DNA of 64,000 nucleotides, taken from positions 124,001 through 188,000 of the forward strand of contig NZ_BMGS01000005.1 in NCBI RefSeq assembly GCF_014640315.1, written 5' to 3'. The notes under the pieces are model-generated. The model did not search any database. It was not told the origin of the DNA and was given only the letters and a program-made list of their open reading frames with translations. This DNA comes from Hymenobacter glacieicola. GTDB taxonomy: Bacteria; Bacteroidota; Bacteroidia; Cytophagales; Hymenobacteraceae. This document shows positions 8,433-17,597 of the stretch, piece by piece (the stretch's first letter is position 1; every line of letters starts with the position of its first letter). The translations under genes were made by a program, and so were the position numbers.

Positions 8433-9191
8433 TAGGCTTTCCTCACTTTCCAAGTACTCCCTTGCCTTGCGCACGGTATCGGCTGTTAACGGCTCCAGCG
8501 CGGGGGTAGGGGCGGAGAGGTTGAGTAGGTAGCCGGGTAGGGCCGCTAAGTTATCGAGGTCGTGGGTGATGCAGAGAATGGTTTTGCGCTGCTCCGTAAC
8601 CCAGGAGCGCAGCAGGTCAAACACCCGCCGACGGTAGTATACATCCAGTTGCTGGGTAGGCTCATCAAGCAGGTAGAGAGCCGCATCCTGCAGGCTAAGC
8701 TGGGCCAGCCAGACTAGCTGCTGCTCGCCGCCAGAAAGTAGCGTGAAGTCCTGCTGGGCCAAATGGGCTGCCCCCACCCGGGCCAGGGCCGCATCGGCCA
8801 GGGCATAGTCTTGCGCGGAATAGGCGCCTAAGAAGCGGTGGTGTCGAAAGCGCCCCATCACCACTAGCTCCCGAACGGGAATGGCAAACTCTACGCTGCC
8901 GCGCTGGGGTAGGTGAGCCAGCAGGCCGCTGGCGGCCGGCCGCCGGATGGTACGCAAATCCTGCCCCAGCACGTGGGCCCGGCCCTGGTACGTGAGCTGT
9001 CCGGTCAGGGCCCGGAACAGGGTGGTTTTGCCGCATCCGTTGTGGCCCACAATGGCGACAAAGGCGGGCTCAGGTACCGTAAAACGCAAATTGCGGAGCA
9101 GGACGCGCTGTCCATACCCCGCAATCATATCGTGAACAGTAATGGGGTGATGAGGTGAGGAAGAGAAAACGCGTTCTGGTATATCGTTCAT
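8418..9191 (-). CDS. ABC transporter ATP-binding protein (FecE/ZnuC-like)
   Basis: A 257-residue cytosolic ATPase. Walker A is GHNGCGKT (residues 49-56). The signature LSGGEQQ, Walker B ALYLLDEPTQQLD and the switch His in CITHDLDN are all intact. The layout matches ATPases of iron-siderophore or metal importers. No permease or binding protein is adjacent, so it is an orphan that must join partners encoded elsewhere. Residues 10-18 (SSSPHHPIT) are encoded by a TCACC-rich repeat arm, so the true functional start may be Met22 (MIAGYGQRV). The stop codon lies in another repeat arm at the 3' end. It is convergent with crtY. Confidence 0.85.
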   Translation of the reverse strand: MNDIPERVFSSSPHHPITVHDMIAGYGQRVLLRNLRFTVPEPAFVAIVGHNGCGKTTLFRALTGQLTYQGRAHVLGQDLRTIRRPAASGLLAHLPQRGSVEFAIPVRELVVMGRFRHHRFLGAYSAQDYALADAALARVGAAHLAQQDFTLLSGGEQQLVWLAQLSLQDAALYLLDEPTQQLDVYYRRRVFDLLRSWVTEQRKTILCITHDLDNLAALPGYLLNLSAPTPALEPLTADTVRKAREYLESEESLAVKW

Positions 9192-9270
9192 CTTACTTTA
9201 GGCCAGATGCCTGGTAATGAAAAACAATTACCTCATTACCTCTTCACCTTGTCACTTCTTCACCCATTAG
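9139..9270. repeat. Degenerate TCACC-type inverted repeat spanning an ABC gene start
   Basis: The left arm (9139-9165) contains TAATGGGGTGATGAGGTGAG. The right arm (9228-9270), read in reverse complement, begins TAATGGGTGAAGAAGTGA. The arms are related but imperfect, and one overlaps the 5' coding end of the ABC ATPase while the other overlaps the stop of the DUF2795 gene. The same repeat vocabulary occurs at 8234-8432 and 63573-63679. Confidence 0.5.
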
Positions 9271-9488
9271 TACTCGTCTTCGTTGAACATGAAGTCTTCT
9301 TTGGTCGGGTAGTCCGGCCATACTTCTTCGATGTTTTCGTAGGGCTGACCATCATCCTCCAGAGCCTGCAGGTTTTCTACTACCTCCATCGGGGCACCCG
9401 AGCGGATAGAGTAATCAATCAGCTCATCCTTGGTGGCAGGCCAGGGTGCATCTTCCAGGTACGAAGCAAGTTCCAGGGTCCAATACAT
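9267..9488 (-). CDS. DUF2795 domain-containing small protein
   Basis: A 73-residue acidic protein. The pattern MYWTLELASYLEDAPWPATKDEL followed by DYSIRSGAPMEVVENLQ matches the DUF2795 helical domain, a small family found widely in Bacteroidota and Actinobacteria with no assigned biochemical role. The C-terminal tail is strongly acidic (NEDEY end). The ATG is at 9488. It precedes the ABC ATPase on the same strand with a gap of 75 bp, so the two may share a transcript. A terminator at 9539-9588 separates it from the DUF349 gene upstream. Confidence 0.85.
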   Translation of the reverse strand: MYWTLELASYLEDAPWPATKDELIDYSIRSGAPMEVVENLQALEDDGQPYENIEEVWPDYPTKEDFMFNEDEY

Positions 9489-9538
9489 AGTCGTGTGTGC
9501 TACTGAAAAAAGGTGGTCAAAAAGTAAGTTCGCGGCAG

Positions 9539-9588
9539 CAAAAACCCGGCCGATGGTGGAGGCATGACACCATTACCGGCCCGGGGTT
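9539..9588 (-). terminator. Terminator after DUF349 gene
   Basis: An imperfect hairpin pairs CCCGGCCGATGGTG (from 9545) with CACCATTACCGGCCCGGG (to 9586). On the minus strand it is followed by TTTTT. It lies downstream of the gene ending at 9631. Confidence 0.65.
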
Positions 9589-9630
9589 GCACTTTGCTGA
9601 CGACAACGTAAAATAGGCAGTAAAGTTGGG

Positions 9631-10938
9631 CTAACCCGTTACGCGCTGCTGAAACATGGCAATCAGCTCGTTCTTGGTCCGGATTTTCCGCTCGAACGCC
9701 CGGATTTTGCCCTGCAACATGGTGCGGAAGGCATCGTTGCCGGGTGAATCGTTGAGCTTGCCCAGGTTTTCTTCCAGCACCTCCTGCTCCTGCTTGTCAT
9801 ACTTAATAAAGTCGCGCAGGGCCTGAATCCGGACCGTGGCCTGGTCGCGGGGAGAGGTAGCATCAGGGCCGGCGGGCTGGCGCTTGCGCACGTAATGCTC
9901 CAAGGCGCTCATTTCGAACACTTTATCACAGGCTAGGATAAACTGCTCCCACACCCGATCCGACTCTTCGCCGCGTACGGGGCCCACCTTTTTCCAGGCA
10001 GCCTGCAGCTCCTTGGCCCGGGCCACCGCCTGCGAAATGGGCTGGTTGAGGAGGGCCTGGGCCTCGGCCACTAGGGCGCGTTTGCGGCTCAGGTTGTCTT
10101 CGCCGCCGGTTGAGAGGGTCGGCTCCTGACGCTTGCTTTCAATGTGCACCTTCAGGCGCTCAAAGAAGTGGTTATGGGCGGCCCGGAAGCGCGTCCAGAG
10201 GTCGTTGGCCTGCTTGCGGGGTAGGGTGCCCTCAATTTCCTTCCAGGCCTGCTGCAGCTGTTTAAGCTTGCGGGTCGTTTCCTCGAACTCGTTGGAGTTT
10301 TGCAGGGCTTCTGACTTGTGAATCAGGTCCTTGTACTGGTCGTACACCCTATTGGTCATGGCCTTTTTCTCGGCCAGGAAATCCTTCTTGCGGGCAAAGA
10401 AAGCATCCACGGCGGCCTGAAAGCGCACTTCCAGCTCGTCGGTGAGGTGCTTTTCTACCGGGCCGGTTTTAATCCAGCCCTGACGCAGGTCCTTTAGCTT
10501 TTCGCTGCCGGCCTGCCAGTCAATGGTATCGTGAAGGGCCTCCGCTTCCTGAATCAGGCTGATTTTGGTGGCCAGATTCTTCTCGCGGTTACGGTTGATG
10601 GTTACTTTGATGGATTCCTCGGCCTCCGTCAGGCGGCGGTACAGGCTCTCGAAGTCGCCGAGGGCGTCGTAGCTGCCCACCTGCTCCTTGAGGTGCAGGG
10701 CCTTCATCAGAAAAGAGCCTTTATTATCCGACTCCTCAATTTTCTGGAGCAGGTCTTCTACTTTGGTGCGGAATAGATTAAAGCGTTGGGCGAAATAAAG
10801 CAGCGAAGCATCGGCAGATTCCTTGACCTGCCCCACTTGGCGGGCGGGCAGGTCCAATAGCGGGCGAAGCCACACCTGGTCGCCCTCAATGTAGCCATAA
10901 CGGCGGGCTTCGGCCAGCAAGTGGTCTTGTTGTTCCAT
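9631..10938 (-). CDS. DUF349 domain-containing coiled-coil protein
   Basis: A 435-residue hydrophilic, helical, highly charged protein. Repeated units of about 70 residues carry the DUF349 pattern, for example LKDLRQGWIKTGPVEKHLTD, LKQLQQAWKEIEGTLPRKQ and LQAAWKKVGPVRGEESDRVW, each followed by the phrase FxxAxxxFFxRxK. At least three to four copies are present, joined by predicted coiled coils. No signal peptide or membrane segment was seen, so it is probably cytosolic. DUF349 proteins are conserved in Bacteroidota and a nucleic-acid role has been suggested, but I can see no catalytic motif. It is divergent from the SRP RNA and ettA. Confidence 0.85.
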   Translation of the reverse strand: MEQQDHLLAEARRYGYIEGDQVWLRPLLDLPARQVGQVKESADASLLYFAQRFNLFRTKVEDLLQKIEESDNKGSFLMKALHLKEQVGSYDALGDFESLYRRLTEAEESIKVTINRNREKNLATKISLIQEAEALHDTIDWQAGSEKLKDLRQGWIKTGPVEKHLTDELEVRFQAAVDAFFARKKDFLAEKKAMTNRVYDQYKDLIHKSEALQNSNEFEETTRKLKQLQQAWKEIEGTLPRKQANDLWTRFRAAHNHFFERLKVHIESKRQEPTLSTGGEDNLSRKRALVAEAQALLNQPISQAVARAKELQAAWKKVGPVRGEESDRVWEQFILACDKVFEMSALEHYVRKRQPAGPDATSPRDQATVRIQALRDFIKYDKQEQEVLEENLGKLNDSPGNDAFRTMLQGKIRAFERKIRTKNELIAMFQQRVTG

Positions 10939-11064
10939 AATCAGATAGCGGGGGAGCGAATAGGTGGAGAGGTCGGGGTTTAGGCCAAAAAGCTGTACAA
11001 GTTTACGGATTGCTGACTAGTTCCGCCGCCCGGCCCAGGCTGCGGAATGTTTGCGTAGGCTGCC

Positions 11065-11072
11065 TACCTTTG
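11065..11072 (+). promoter_or_regulatory. Promoter -7 element of the SRP RNA gene
   Basis: TACCTTTG matches the TAnnTTTG consensus exactly and is followed by AC. The same ten bases, TACCTTTGAC, start the candidate small RNA at 20701. Transcription would begin near 11079, just before the SRP RNA core. Confidence 0.6.
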
Positions 11073-11078
11073 ACATTC

Positions 11079-11175
11079 CGGTCGGCAACGCACATGTTAC
11101 TGGCCGGGACCGAACGGTAGCAGCTCACCGGGAGATGCTACGAACGGACAGCCAGCGTGGTTATTACGCGTGAAA
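11079..11175 (+). ncRNA. ffs: Signal recognition particle RNA (4.5S), bacterial small type
   Basis: The core at 11093-11137 aligns by eye with the conserved tip of bacterial 4.5S RNA. CAT (11093-11095) pairs with ATG (11135-11137), CTGG with CCGG, and ACC-GAAC-GGT forms the apical stem-loop. The invariant AGCAG follows on the 3' side, as in E. coli, where the order is also CAGG, apical loop, AGCAG, CAGATG. Outside the core, further pairing is less clear, so the ends are approximate. The RNA binds Ffh to target membrane proteins co-translationally. A perfect TAnnTTTG promoter element lies just upstream. Confidence 0.72.
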
Positions 11176-11350
11176 ATCAATAGGGAGCAGGACCCTACCG
11201 GGCCCGAGCTGCCTATACGGCCCGCTGCCGTATTGTTGCGCAAAATAGAAACCTCTGCTGAACTAGCAAGCGGCTTGGCAAGCGGCCTCGCGCCTGCGCT
11301 CTTCTCACGGGCTCCGGCCCATCACGATTCCGCACTTCTCTAACTCCACC

Positions 11351-13018
<1,668 letters not shown>

Positions 13019-13050
13019 GCACTTCTGGGTAGGCTGTATGTGCAGCCAGC

Positions 13051-13086
13051 AAGCGCCGCCGGAAACACTTCCGGCGGCGCTTTTGC
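13051..13086 (+). terminator. Rho-independent terminator after ettA
   Basis: A perfect 14-bp stem (13051-13064 with 13069-13082) has the GC core GCGCCGCCGG around the loop ACAC and ends in TTTTGCTTT. It lies 33 bp past the ettA stop. Confidence 0.9.
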
Positions 13087-13188
13087 TTTACGTGAATATG
13101 CCTTGTTTTCAGTAGCGCGCTATCATCTCGCAACGAAAAAGAAGGAGCAGTGGTATAGCTCGACATTACGCCTTTCCCTACCCCACGC

Positions 13189-14292
13189 ATGACCGATTAT
13201 GCCCATCTGTTCGCGCCCCTGGCCGCGCACGATTCTGTGGTCTACTTTTGCTATTGCCCTACCCAGCAGCGGGTGCTGTATGTAAGTGAAGCGTATGAGC
13301 GAGAGTTAGGCGGCCACGTAGCGGCCATTAACGAAGAGCTGCCCGGCTGGCTGGCACGCATGCACCCCGATGACCGGACGTACCTGGCCGAGCGCTTGTG
13401 CCACGCGGCCACGGGGCAGCTGGTGCAGGACCTAGAGCTGCGGCTGAGTACTTTCGATAACAAAACGCAGTGGCTGTGCCTGACCGCCGTTGGCTACCTG
13501 CCGGAAGGTGGCGGGTCGACGGGCGAGCTGCTCATCAGTGGGCACCTGCGCGATATTACTGCCGCCCGTGCTGTCGTCGAAATGGCCAACCGCTACCAGG
13601 CCAAGAAAAACTCCATGCTCGAAATCCTCTCCCACGATTTGGCCGCGCCTATGGTGCTGGTGCAGCAGATGTCGGGGTACATCAAGGAAAAGGTGGAGGG
13701 CCTGCACGACGAGCCGCTCAATGCCATGCTGGAGGAGATGCACCTTATCTGCCGGCAGGGCGTAAACCTGATCCGGGACTTTGTGGATCAGGAATTCATG
13801 GAGTCCAGCCAGATAGATTTGCACCTGAGCCGCGTTGATTTGGCGGAGCGCTTACGCATTGTGGTTGCGAATTACCAGGAGCGGGAGCAGGCCACGGCCC
13901 GGCACTTCTCCTTCGAAGCTTCCCAGCCAACTATCTACGCCGAAATTGATGAAAACAAATTTCTACAGGCTATTAACAACCTGCTCAGCAACTCGCTGAA
14001 ATTTACGCCCGATGGCGGTTTGCTGCGCGTGACCTTAAGCCAGCACCCGACGCACCTATTAATAACCGTAGCCGATACAGGCATCGGAATTCCCAGGGAC
14101 ATGCAGCCGGAACTGTTCGAGCGGTTTACGCCGGCCCGCCGGCCGGGCCTGCGCGGGGAGAAAAGCACCGGTCTGGGCATGTCCATCATCAAAACAATTG
14201 TGGAGCTGCACCAGGGCCGTATCTGGTTTGAAAGCGCAGAAGGAGAAGGCACGACCTTTTTCATCAGGCTACCCCTGACCTTGGCCGAATAG
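13189..14292 (+). CDS. PAS-domain sensor histidine kinase (copy 1)
   Basis: A 367-residue soluble kinase with no membrane segment. An N-terminal PAS fold (about 1-125, with YVSEAYERELGG and RMHPDDRTYL) precedes a HisKA domain whose H-box is EILSHDLAAP (His149). A HATPase domain follows, with NNLLSNSLKFTPDGG (N-box), DTGIGIP (G1), LFERFTPARR (F-box) and TGLGMSI (G2). All catalytic boxes are intact. The gene stands alone without a response regulator. It is closely similar along its whole length to the kinase at 25383-26480, which indicates a duplicated pair. The signal is unknown, and a cytosolic PAS domain suggests an internal cue. Confidence 0.9.
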   Translation: MTDYAHLFAPLAAHDSVVYFCYCPTQQRVLYVSEAYERELGGHVAAINEELPGWLARMHPDDRTYLAERLCHAATGQLVQDLELRLSTFDNKTQWLCLTAVGYLPEGGGSTGELLISGHLRDITAARAVVEMANRYQAKKNSMLEILSHDLAAPMVLVQQMSGYIKEKVEGLHDEPLNAMLEEMHLICRQGVNLIRDFVDQEFMESSQIDLHLSRVDLAERLRIVVANYQEREQATARHFSFEASQPTIYAEIDENKFLQAINNLLSNSLKFTPDGGLLRVTLSQHPTHLLITVADTGIGIPRDMQPELFERFTPARRPGLRGEKSTGLGMSIIKTIVELHQGRIWFESAEGEGTTFFIRLPLTLAE

Positions 14293-14379
14293 CCCGCATC
14301 CTGTCACAGCAAAAGCAATGCAGGTCTACCTTACCTATCCCACCCGCTGACCCAAAGACCCGTAACCAAATGCTCCCGC

Positions 14380-14417
14380 CAAAAGAGCCTTCGGAATCAG
14401 TTCCAAAGGTTCTTTTG
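14380..14417. terminator. Bidirectional terminator between convergent genes
   Basis: A 12-bp stem, CAAAAGAGCCTT (14380-14391) with AAGGTTCTTTTG (14406-14417), contains one G-T pair and is bounded by A and T runs. It can end both the kinase transcript from the left and the small gene at 14439 from the right. Confidence 0.8.
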
Positions 14418-14438
14418 ATAGAGGTTGTGGAGCCCTGG

Positions 14439-14663
14439 CTAGTCTTCGTCGGGTAGTACTTCCGCCCGGAAACCGGCAGCGGCCAGCAGCTGAATCAGGG
14501 GGGAGGGCTGGATAAAACGGCTCTGGCACTCTACCCGCAGAATTTTGTCGCAGTCCTCCAGGTCAAAATTGGCGTGGTACTCCTGAAAGTTCTGGTGAAT
14601 CTGGTGCAGGAGCAGCCGGGCGTGGCGCCGGGCTCTGACGTTGGTTTTGAATACTTCAACCAT
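14439..14663 (-). CDS. Small conserved-looking hypothetical protein
   Basis: A 74-residue protein, VEVFKTNVRARRHARLLL at the start and an acidic end (VLPDED). The pattern of hydrophobic residues suggests a small alpha/beta fold: one helix (about 10-30) and strands around DKILRVECQ and GFRAEVLP, which recalls small heavy-metal-associated (ferredoxin-like) folds but lacks the paired Cys site. No signal peptide was seen. It is followed by a good terminator and starts at an ATG, which supports a real gene. It lies downstream of the reductase-like gene at 14743. The function is unknown. Confidence 0.6.
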   Translation of the reverse strand: MVEVFKTNVRARRHARLLLHQIHQNFQEYHANFDLEDCDKILRVECQSRFIQPSPLIQLLAAAGFRAEVLPDED

Positions 14664-14742
14664 GACGCAGGCGTGCTAAAAGAGGCGGTAGACTTGCTGG
14701 CAACGAACTAGGGAAGCCCCGGGCACCAGCCCGGCGGCCGGC

Positions 14743-15282
14743 TCAGGTATGCACCGGCCGGTACGTGAGCAGCAGCACGCCGGAGCGGGTAGTCGTGCTG
14801 TCGACAAGGGTAAGGGTGGCCTGGCTTTCCTCGGTGAACAGCTTTTTACCCTGGCCCAGCACCACGGGGTGCACCATCAGCCGGAACTCATCAATCAGGT
14901 GGTGGGGGAGCAGGGTGCGCACCAACTCGGCGCTGCCGTAAACCAGCAGGTTCTGGTTGGGCTGCTGCTTCAGGTTGGCTACTGCCTGCACCACGTCGCC
15001 CCGCAGCAGGGTAGCGTTCCACTCCGTCGTTTCCAGGGTGGTAGAGGCCACAAACTTAGGCAGGCGGTTCATGCGGTCAGCAAAGCCGTCCTCGTCCTGC
15101 ATACTGGGCCAGGCCGCGGCAAAGCCTTGGTAGGTGACGCGACCTAGGAGCAGGGCGTCGCTGGCGAAAAGCAGTTCCTGCTGCAATTGCCCCACTTCCT
15201 CGTTAAAGTAAGGGCTAGTCCAGGCCGGGTTTTCCATCACGCCGTCCAGGGTCAGGTACATGGCAACTGTTAGCTTACTCAT
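14743..15282 (-). CDS. Dihydrofolate reductase-family (RibD C-terminal-like) protein
   Basis: A 179-residue protein with the RibD_C/YyaP-YwjB fold. It begins with SKLTVAMYLTLDGVMENPAW, contains ALLLGRVTYQGFAAAWPSM and LLVYGSAELVRTLL, and ends with HPVVLGQGKKLF, the usual order for this family. These proteins bind NADPH and resemble dihydrofolate reductase, but most are uncharacterised and should not be assumed to reduce dihydrofolate. It lies next to a VOC-family protein on the same strand, a pairing often seen near small stress or detoxification genes. The function is open. Confidence 0.88.
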   Translation of the reverse strand: MSKLTVAMYLTLDGVMENPAWTSPYFNEEVGQLQQELLFASDALLLGRVTYQGFAAAWPSMQDEDGFADRMNRLPKFVASTTLETTEWNATLLRGDVVQAVANLKQQPNQNLLVYGSAELVRTLLPHHLIDEFRLMVHPVVLGQGKKLFTEESQATLTLVDSTTTRSGVLLLTYRPVHT

Positions 15283-15308
15283 GCGCTATTCGGGTAGAAA
15301 AGTAGGTG

Positions 15309-15731
15309 CTACTGCTGGGGTTGCTTGTCGTAATTCAACAACCAATCGATGCCGAAACGGTCGGTGAACATGCCGAAGGTGGCGCCCCAAAAAGTGTCTT
15401 GCAAGGGCATTGTTACGGTGCCGCCTTCGGAAAGCCGAGCAAAGTACTGCCGGATTTCCTCCTCGCTGGTGCAGTTCAAGGACAACGATACCATGGTGCC
15501 TTTCACCACTTTGTGCATGCCTTCATCGGAGGCCATCAGGGTGAGGCCTTCCCGGATCAGGCTGGAGTGCAGAACGCCATGTTGGGCCTCTTCGCCAACG
15601 TGCTCGGCGGCGGGCGAGCCGGCAAACGGCTGAATCATCAGCTCGCCGCCCAGGCAGGTCTGGTAGAAGGTCATGGCTGCCTGGCAGGTGCCAGGAAAGG
15701 TGAGGTAGGGGGTGAGTTGGAAGGTGCTCAT
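15309..15731 (-). CDS. VOC-family protein (PhnB/YjdN-like)
   Basis: A 140-residue protein of the vicinal oxygen chelate superfamily. Typical features are LTPYLTFPGTCQAAMTFYQTCLGGEL at the start, VLHSSLIREGLTLMASD in the middle and TFWGATFGMFTDRFGIDWLLNY at the end, matching the PhnB/YjdN subgroup. No signal peptide was seen. The substrate is unknown, and family members act on diverse small molecules or bind them without catalysis. It shares the minus strand with the reductase-like gene 26 bp downstream, so the two are probably co-transcribed from the promoter at 15791-15798. Confidence 0.88.
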   Translation of the reverse strand: MSTFQLTPYLTFPGTCQAAMTFYQTCLGGELMIQPFAGSPAAEHVGEEAQHGVLHSSLIREGLTLMASDEGMHKVVKGTMVSLSLNCTSEEEIRQYFARLSEGGTVTMPLQDTFWGATFGMFTDRFGIDWLLNYDKQPQQ

Positions 15732-15790
15732 GGCAAGAAGTGGAAAGGAAGTGAGAAAAAGTGTGGGAAGAAGACAGCTGCCGCTACTAA

Positions 15791-15798
15791 CAAATGTA
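15791..15798 (-). promoter_or_regulatory. Promoter -7 element for VOC/reductase operon
   Basis: The minus-strand reading is TACATTTG, a perfect TAnnTTTG. It is 60 bp from the VOC start and only 18 bp from the oppositely directed element at 15817, so the two promoters overlap back to back. Confidence 0.45.
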
Positions 15799-15816
15799 GT
15801 AATATTGGCCGCTACC

Positions 15817-15824
15817 TATCTTTG
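15817..15824 (+). promoter_or_regulatory. Promoter -7 element for GlxA-family regulator
   Basis: TATCTTTG matches TAnnTTTG exactly. Transcription would start near 15831, about 94 bases before the ATG at 15925. Overlap with the divergent VOC promoter suggests shared control, possibly by the regulator itself. Confidence 0.45.
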
Positions 15825-15924
15825 CTGGCCAACAAAATTAGCAAAGCCTTTCACGCTTTCGCAGGGCCAATTCCGACTAATTCAGGGTTGATTGCGACAG
15901 CCCGTTTTCTTAGCTTTCCCTACC

Positions 15925-16908
15925 ATGAAGCACATCTCAATTCTGGTTCCTCAGGGAGCCATTCTGGGCAGCATTGAAGGGCCCCGACTGGTATTTGCCG
16001 AGGTGAATGCGCTGCTGCAGCGCATGGGCCGGCCGGCGCTGTTCCAGATTCAGCTTGTGGGGCTCCATCACGCCACGCGGGTGTGCGGCGGCCGCTACAC
16101 CGTGGCGGCTGATGTGCTGCTGTCGGAAGTTTCCCGCACGGATCTGGTTATTGTTCCGGCCGTGGATGGCGACCTAGCGCAGGCCCTGGAAATGAACCAG
16201 GAGTTTCTGCCCTGGATAGTGCAGCAGTACCAACGCGGCGCGGAAGTGGCCAGCCTGTGCATGGGTGCCTTTCTGCTGGCCGCTACCGGCCTGCTGGCGG
16301 GGCGGCAGTGCACTACCCACTGGGCCGCCGCCAATGAGTTCCGGCGCATGTTTCCGGAAGTGGAGCTGCGGGAAGACCGGCTGATTACCGACGAGCACGG
16401 CATCTACTCCAGCGGAGGGGCCTTTTCCTACCTCAACCTGGTGCTGTACCTGATTGAGAAGTACGCCGGCCGGGAAATGGCCGTGTTCTGCGCCAAAGTG
16501 TTCCAGATTGATATTGAGCGGGTTAGCCAATCGGCCTTCGTGGTGTTCAATGGGCAGAAGGCGCACGAGGACGAGCCCATCAAAAAGGCCCAGACCTACA
16601 TCGAGGAAAACTACCGCGAGAAAATTACCGTGGATCAGCTGGCGTCCATGCTGGCGCTAGGCCGCCGCAACCTGGAGCGCCGGTTCAAAAAAGCTACCTC
16701 TAATTCGGTGGTCGAGTACATTCAGCGGGTGAAGATAGAAGTTGCTAAGAACAGCCTGGAATCGACCAGGGAAAACGTGAATGAGGTGATGTACAACGTG
16801 GGCTACACCGACCCCAAAGCCTTCCGTCTCACCTTTAAGCGCGTAACCGGCCTCTCGCCCAAGCAGTACCGCAGCAAGTACCACCGCGAAACGAGCGTCG
16901 CGGGGTAG
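15925..16908 (+). CDS. GlxA-family transcriptional regulator (DJ-1/PfpI + AraC)
   Basis: A 327-residue cytosolic regulator. The N-terminal half is a class I glutamine amidotransferase-like (DJ-1/PfpI) domain, with the nucleophile-type elbow EVASLCMGAFLLA (Cys in SLCMG) followed by TTHWAAANEF. The C-terminal 100 residues hold an AraC/XylS double helix-turn-helix (ITVDQLASMLALGRRNLERRF, then VNEVMYNVGYTDPKAFRLTFKR and LSPKQYRSKY). The ATG at 15925 is chosen because the conserved HISILVPQGAIL begins there. It is divergent from the VOC/reductase genes, which are plausible targets. The ligand is unknown. Confidence 0.92.
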   Translation: MKHISILVPQGAILGSIEGPRLVFAEVNALLQRMGRPALFQIQLVGLHHATRVCGGRYTVAADVLLSEVSRTDLVIVPAVDGDLAQALEMNQEFLPWIVQQYQRGAEVASLCMGAFLLAATGLLAGRQCTTHWAAANEFRRMFPEVELREDRLITDEHGIYSSGGAFSYLNLVLYLIEKYAGREMAVFCAKVFQIDIERVSQSAFVVFNGQKAHEDEPIKKAQTYIEENYREKITVDQLASMLALGRRNLERRFKKATSNSVVEYIQRVKIEVAKNSLESTRENVNEVMYNVGYTDPKAFRLTFKRVTGLSPKQYRSKYHRETSVAG

Positions 16909-16946
16909 GCCCTAGGACAGAGCCGATGGGCTACTTCCACAACTAC

Positions 16947-16980
16947 CCCGGCCCCGCCGATAGGTACCTGCGGGGCCGGG
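16947..16980. terminator. GC-rich hairpin between convergent genes
   Basis: A perfect 11-bp stem, CCCGGCCCCGC (16947-16957) with GCGGGGCCGGG (16970-16980), has no clear T-run on either side. It probably ends the convergent transcripts of the regulator and the small gene at 17014, but it is a weak call without the T-run. Confidence 0.5.
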
Positions 16981-17013
16981 AGAGGTGAAAAGTAACAACG
17001 TGAGTTACCCAGG

Positions 17014-17397
17014 CTACTGGTTGGCCGCGTCGTCTATTTTGCCGCCGTCGTTGGCGGTGCTGGGGGCGGCGTTGCCGGTGCCGTAGCTGGTTTGGTCCTT
17101 GGTGGTATGCCGGGTGTGGTGCTTGCCCTGGTTGTCGTCGCCGCCGCCCCTGTTTTCCGATTCGGCATTGGGCTCGTCGCCGCGGTGGCTGCTGCCTTTG
17201 GCGTCGCGCACCAGCTCGCCGCCGTCGTTGCCGTGGTTGCCACCGTGGCGGCCGCTGGTATCGGTGGGCTTGTCAGTGTTCTGGTTAGCGGCGCCCTGCT
17301 GCTGGCCGGCTACTCCGTGCGTGTTTTCGGGGCGAGAGGTAGCGGAGCCGTCATTGGCCACATCGGCCTGGGTACGGCGGTGTTCGTTTTGGTCCAT
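17014..17397 (-). CDS. Small disordered hydrophilic protein
   Basis: A 127-residue protein made almost wholly of G, N, D, Q, T, H, E, R and K with hardly any hydrophobic residues, starting MDQNEHRRTQADVANDGSA. It looks intrinsically disordered, without signal peptide or membrane segment. The opposite strand has a long hydrophobic frame, but that frame has an Ala/Val-rich composition expected from the complement of GC-rich disordered coding sequence. Proteins of this composition occur in Bacteroidota as stress-related or hydrophilin-like proteins, an inference I cannot test here. No domain is recognised. Confidence 0.5.
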   Translation of the reverse strand: MDQNEHRRTQADVANDGSATSRPENTHGVAGQQQGAANQNTDKPTDTSGRHGGNHGNDGGELVRDAKGSSHRGDEPNAESENRGGGDDNQGKHHTRHTTKDQTSYGTGNAAPSTANDGGKIDDAANQ

Positions 17398-17528
17398 AGC
17401 AAGGGTAGTTAAAGTGGCGAGAAAAACAGGCTTAACTATACGTGTTGTGTGTAGCGTAGTTAGCTGTTTAGCAAGTATTTGCGCTACATCTGGTTTAGTA
17501 GCTCAACCGTATTGTCTGAGTTGAGGCT

Positions 17529-17550
17529 CACCTACCTGGGTTGGTAGGTG
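17529..17550. terminator. Hairpin downstream of CPA1 antiporter gene
   Basis: CACCTACC (17529-17536) pairs with GGTAGGTG (17543-17550) around the loop TGGGTT. There is no T-run, so its use as a terminator is doubtful. Confidence 0.3.
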
Positions 17551-17597
17551 CGGCCGCTGCGCCTGCGCGTCGTACCTCTCTTCTTTCACCTGAATAG

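Noticed and set aside
17092-17412. A 106-codon hydrophobic plus-strand frame
   Set aside because: It mirrors the disordered minus-strand frame, and its Ala/Val runs are a consequence of that complement. Doubt remains because neither strand shows a known domain.
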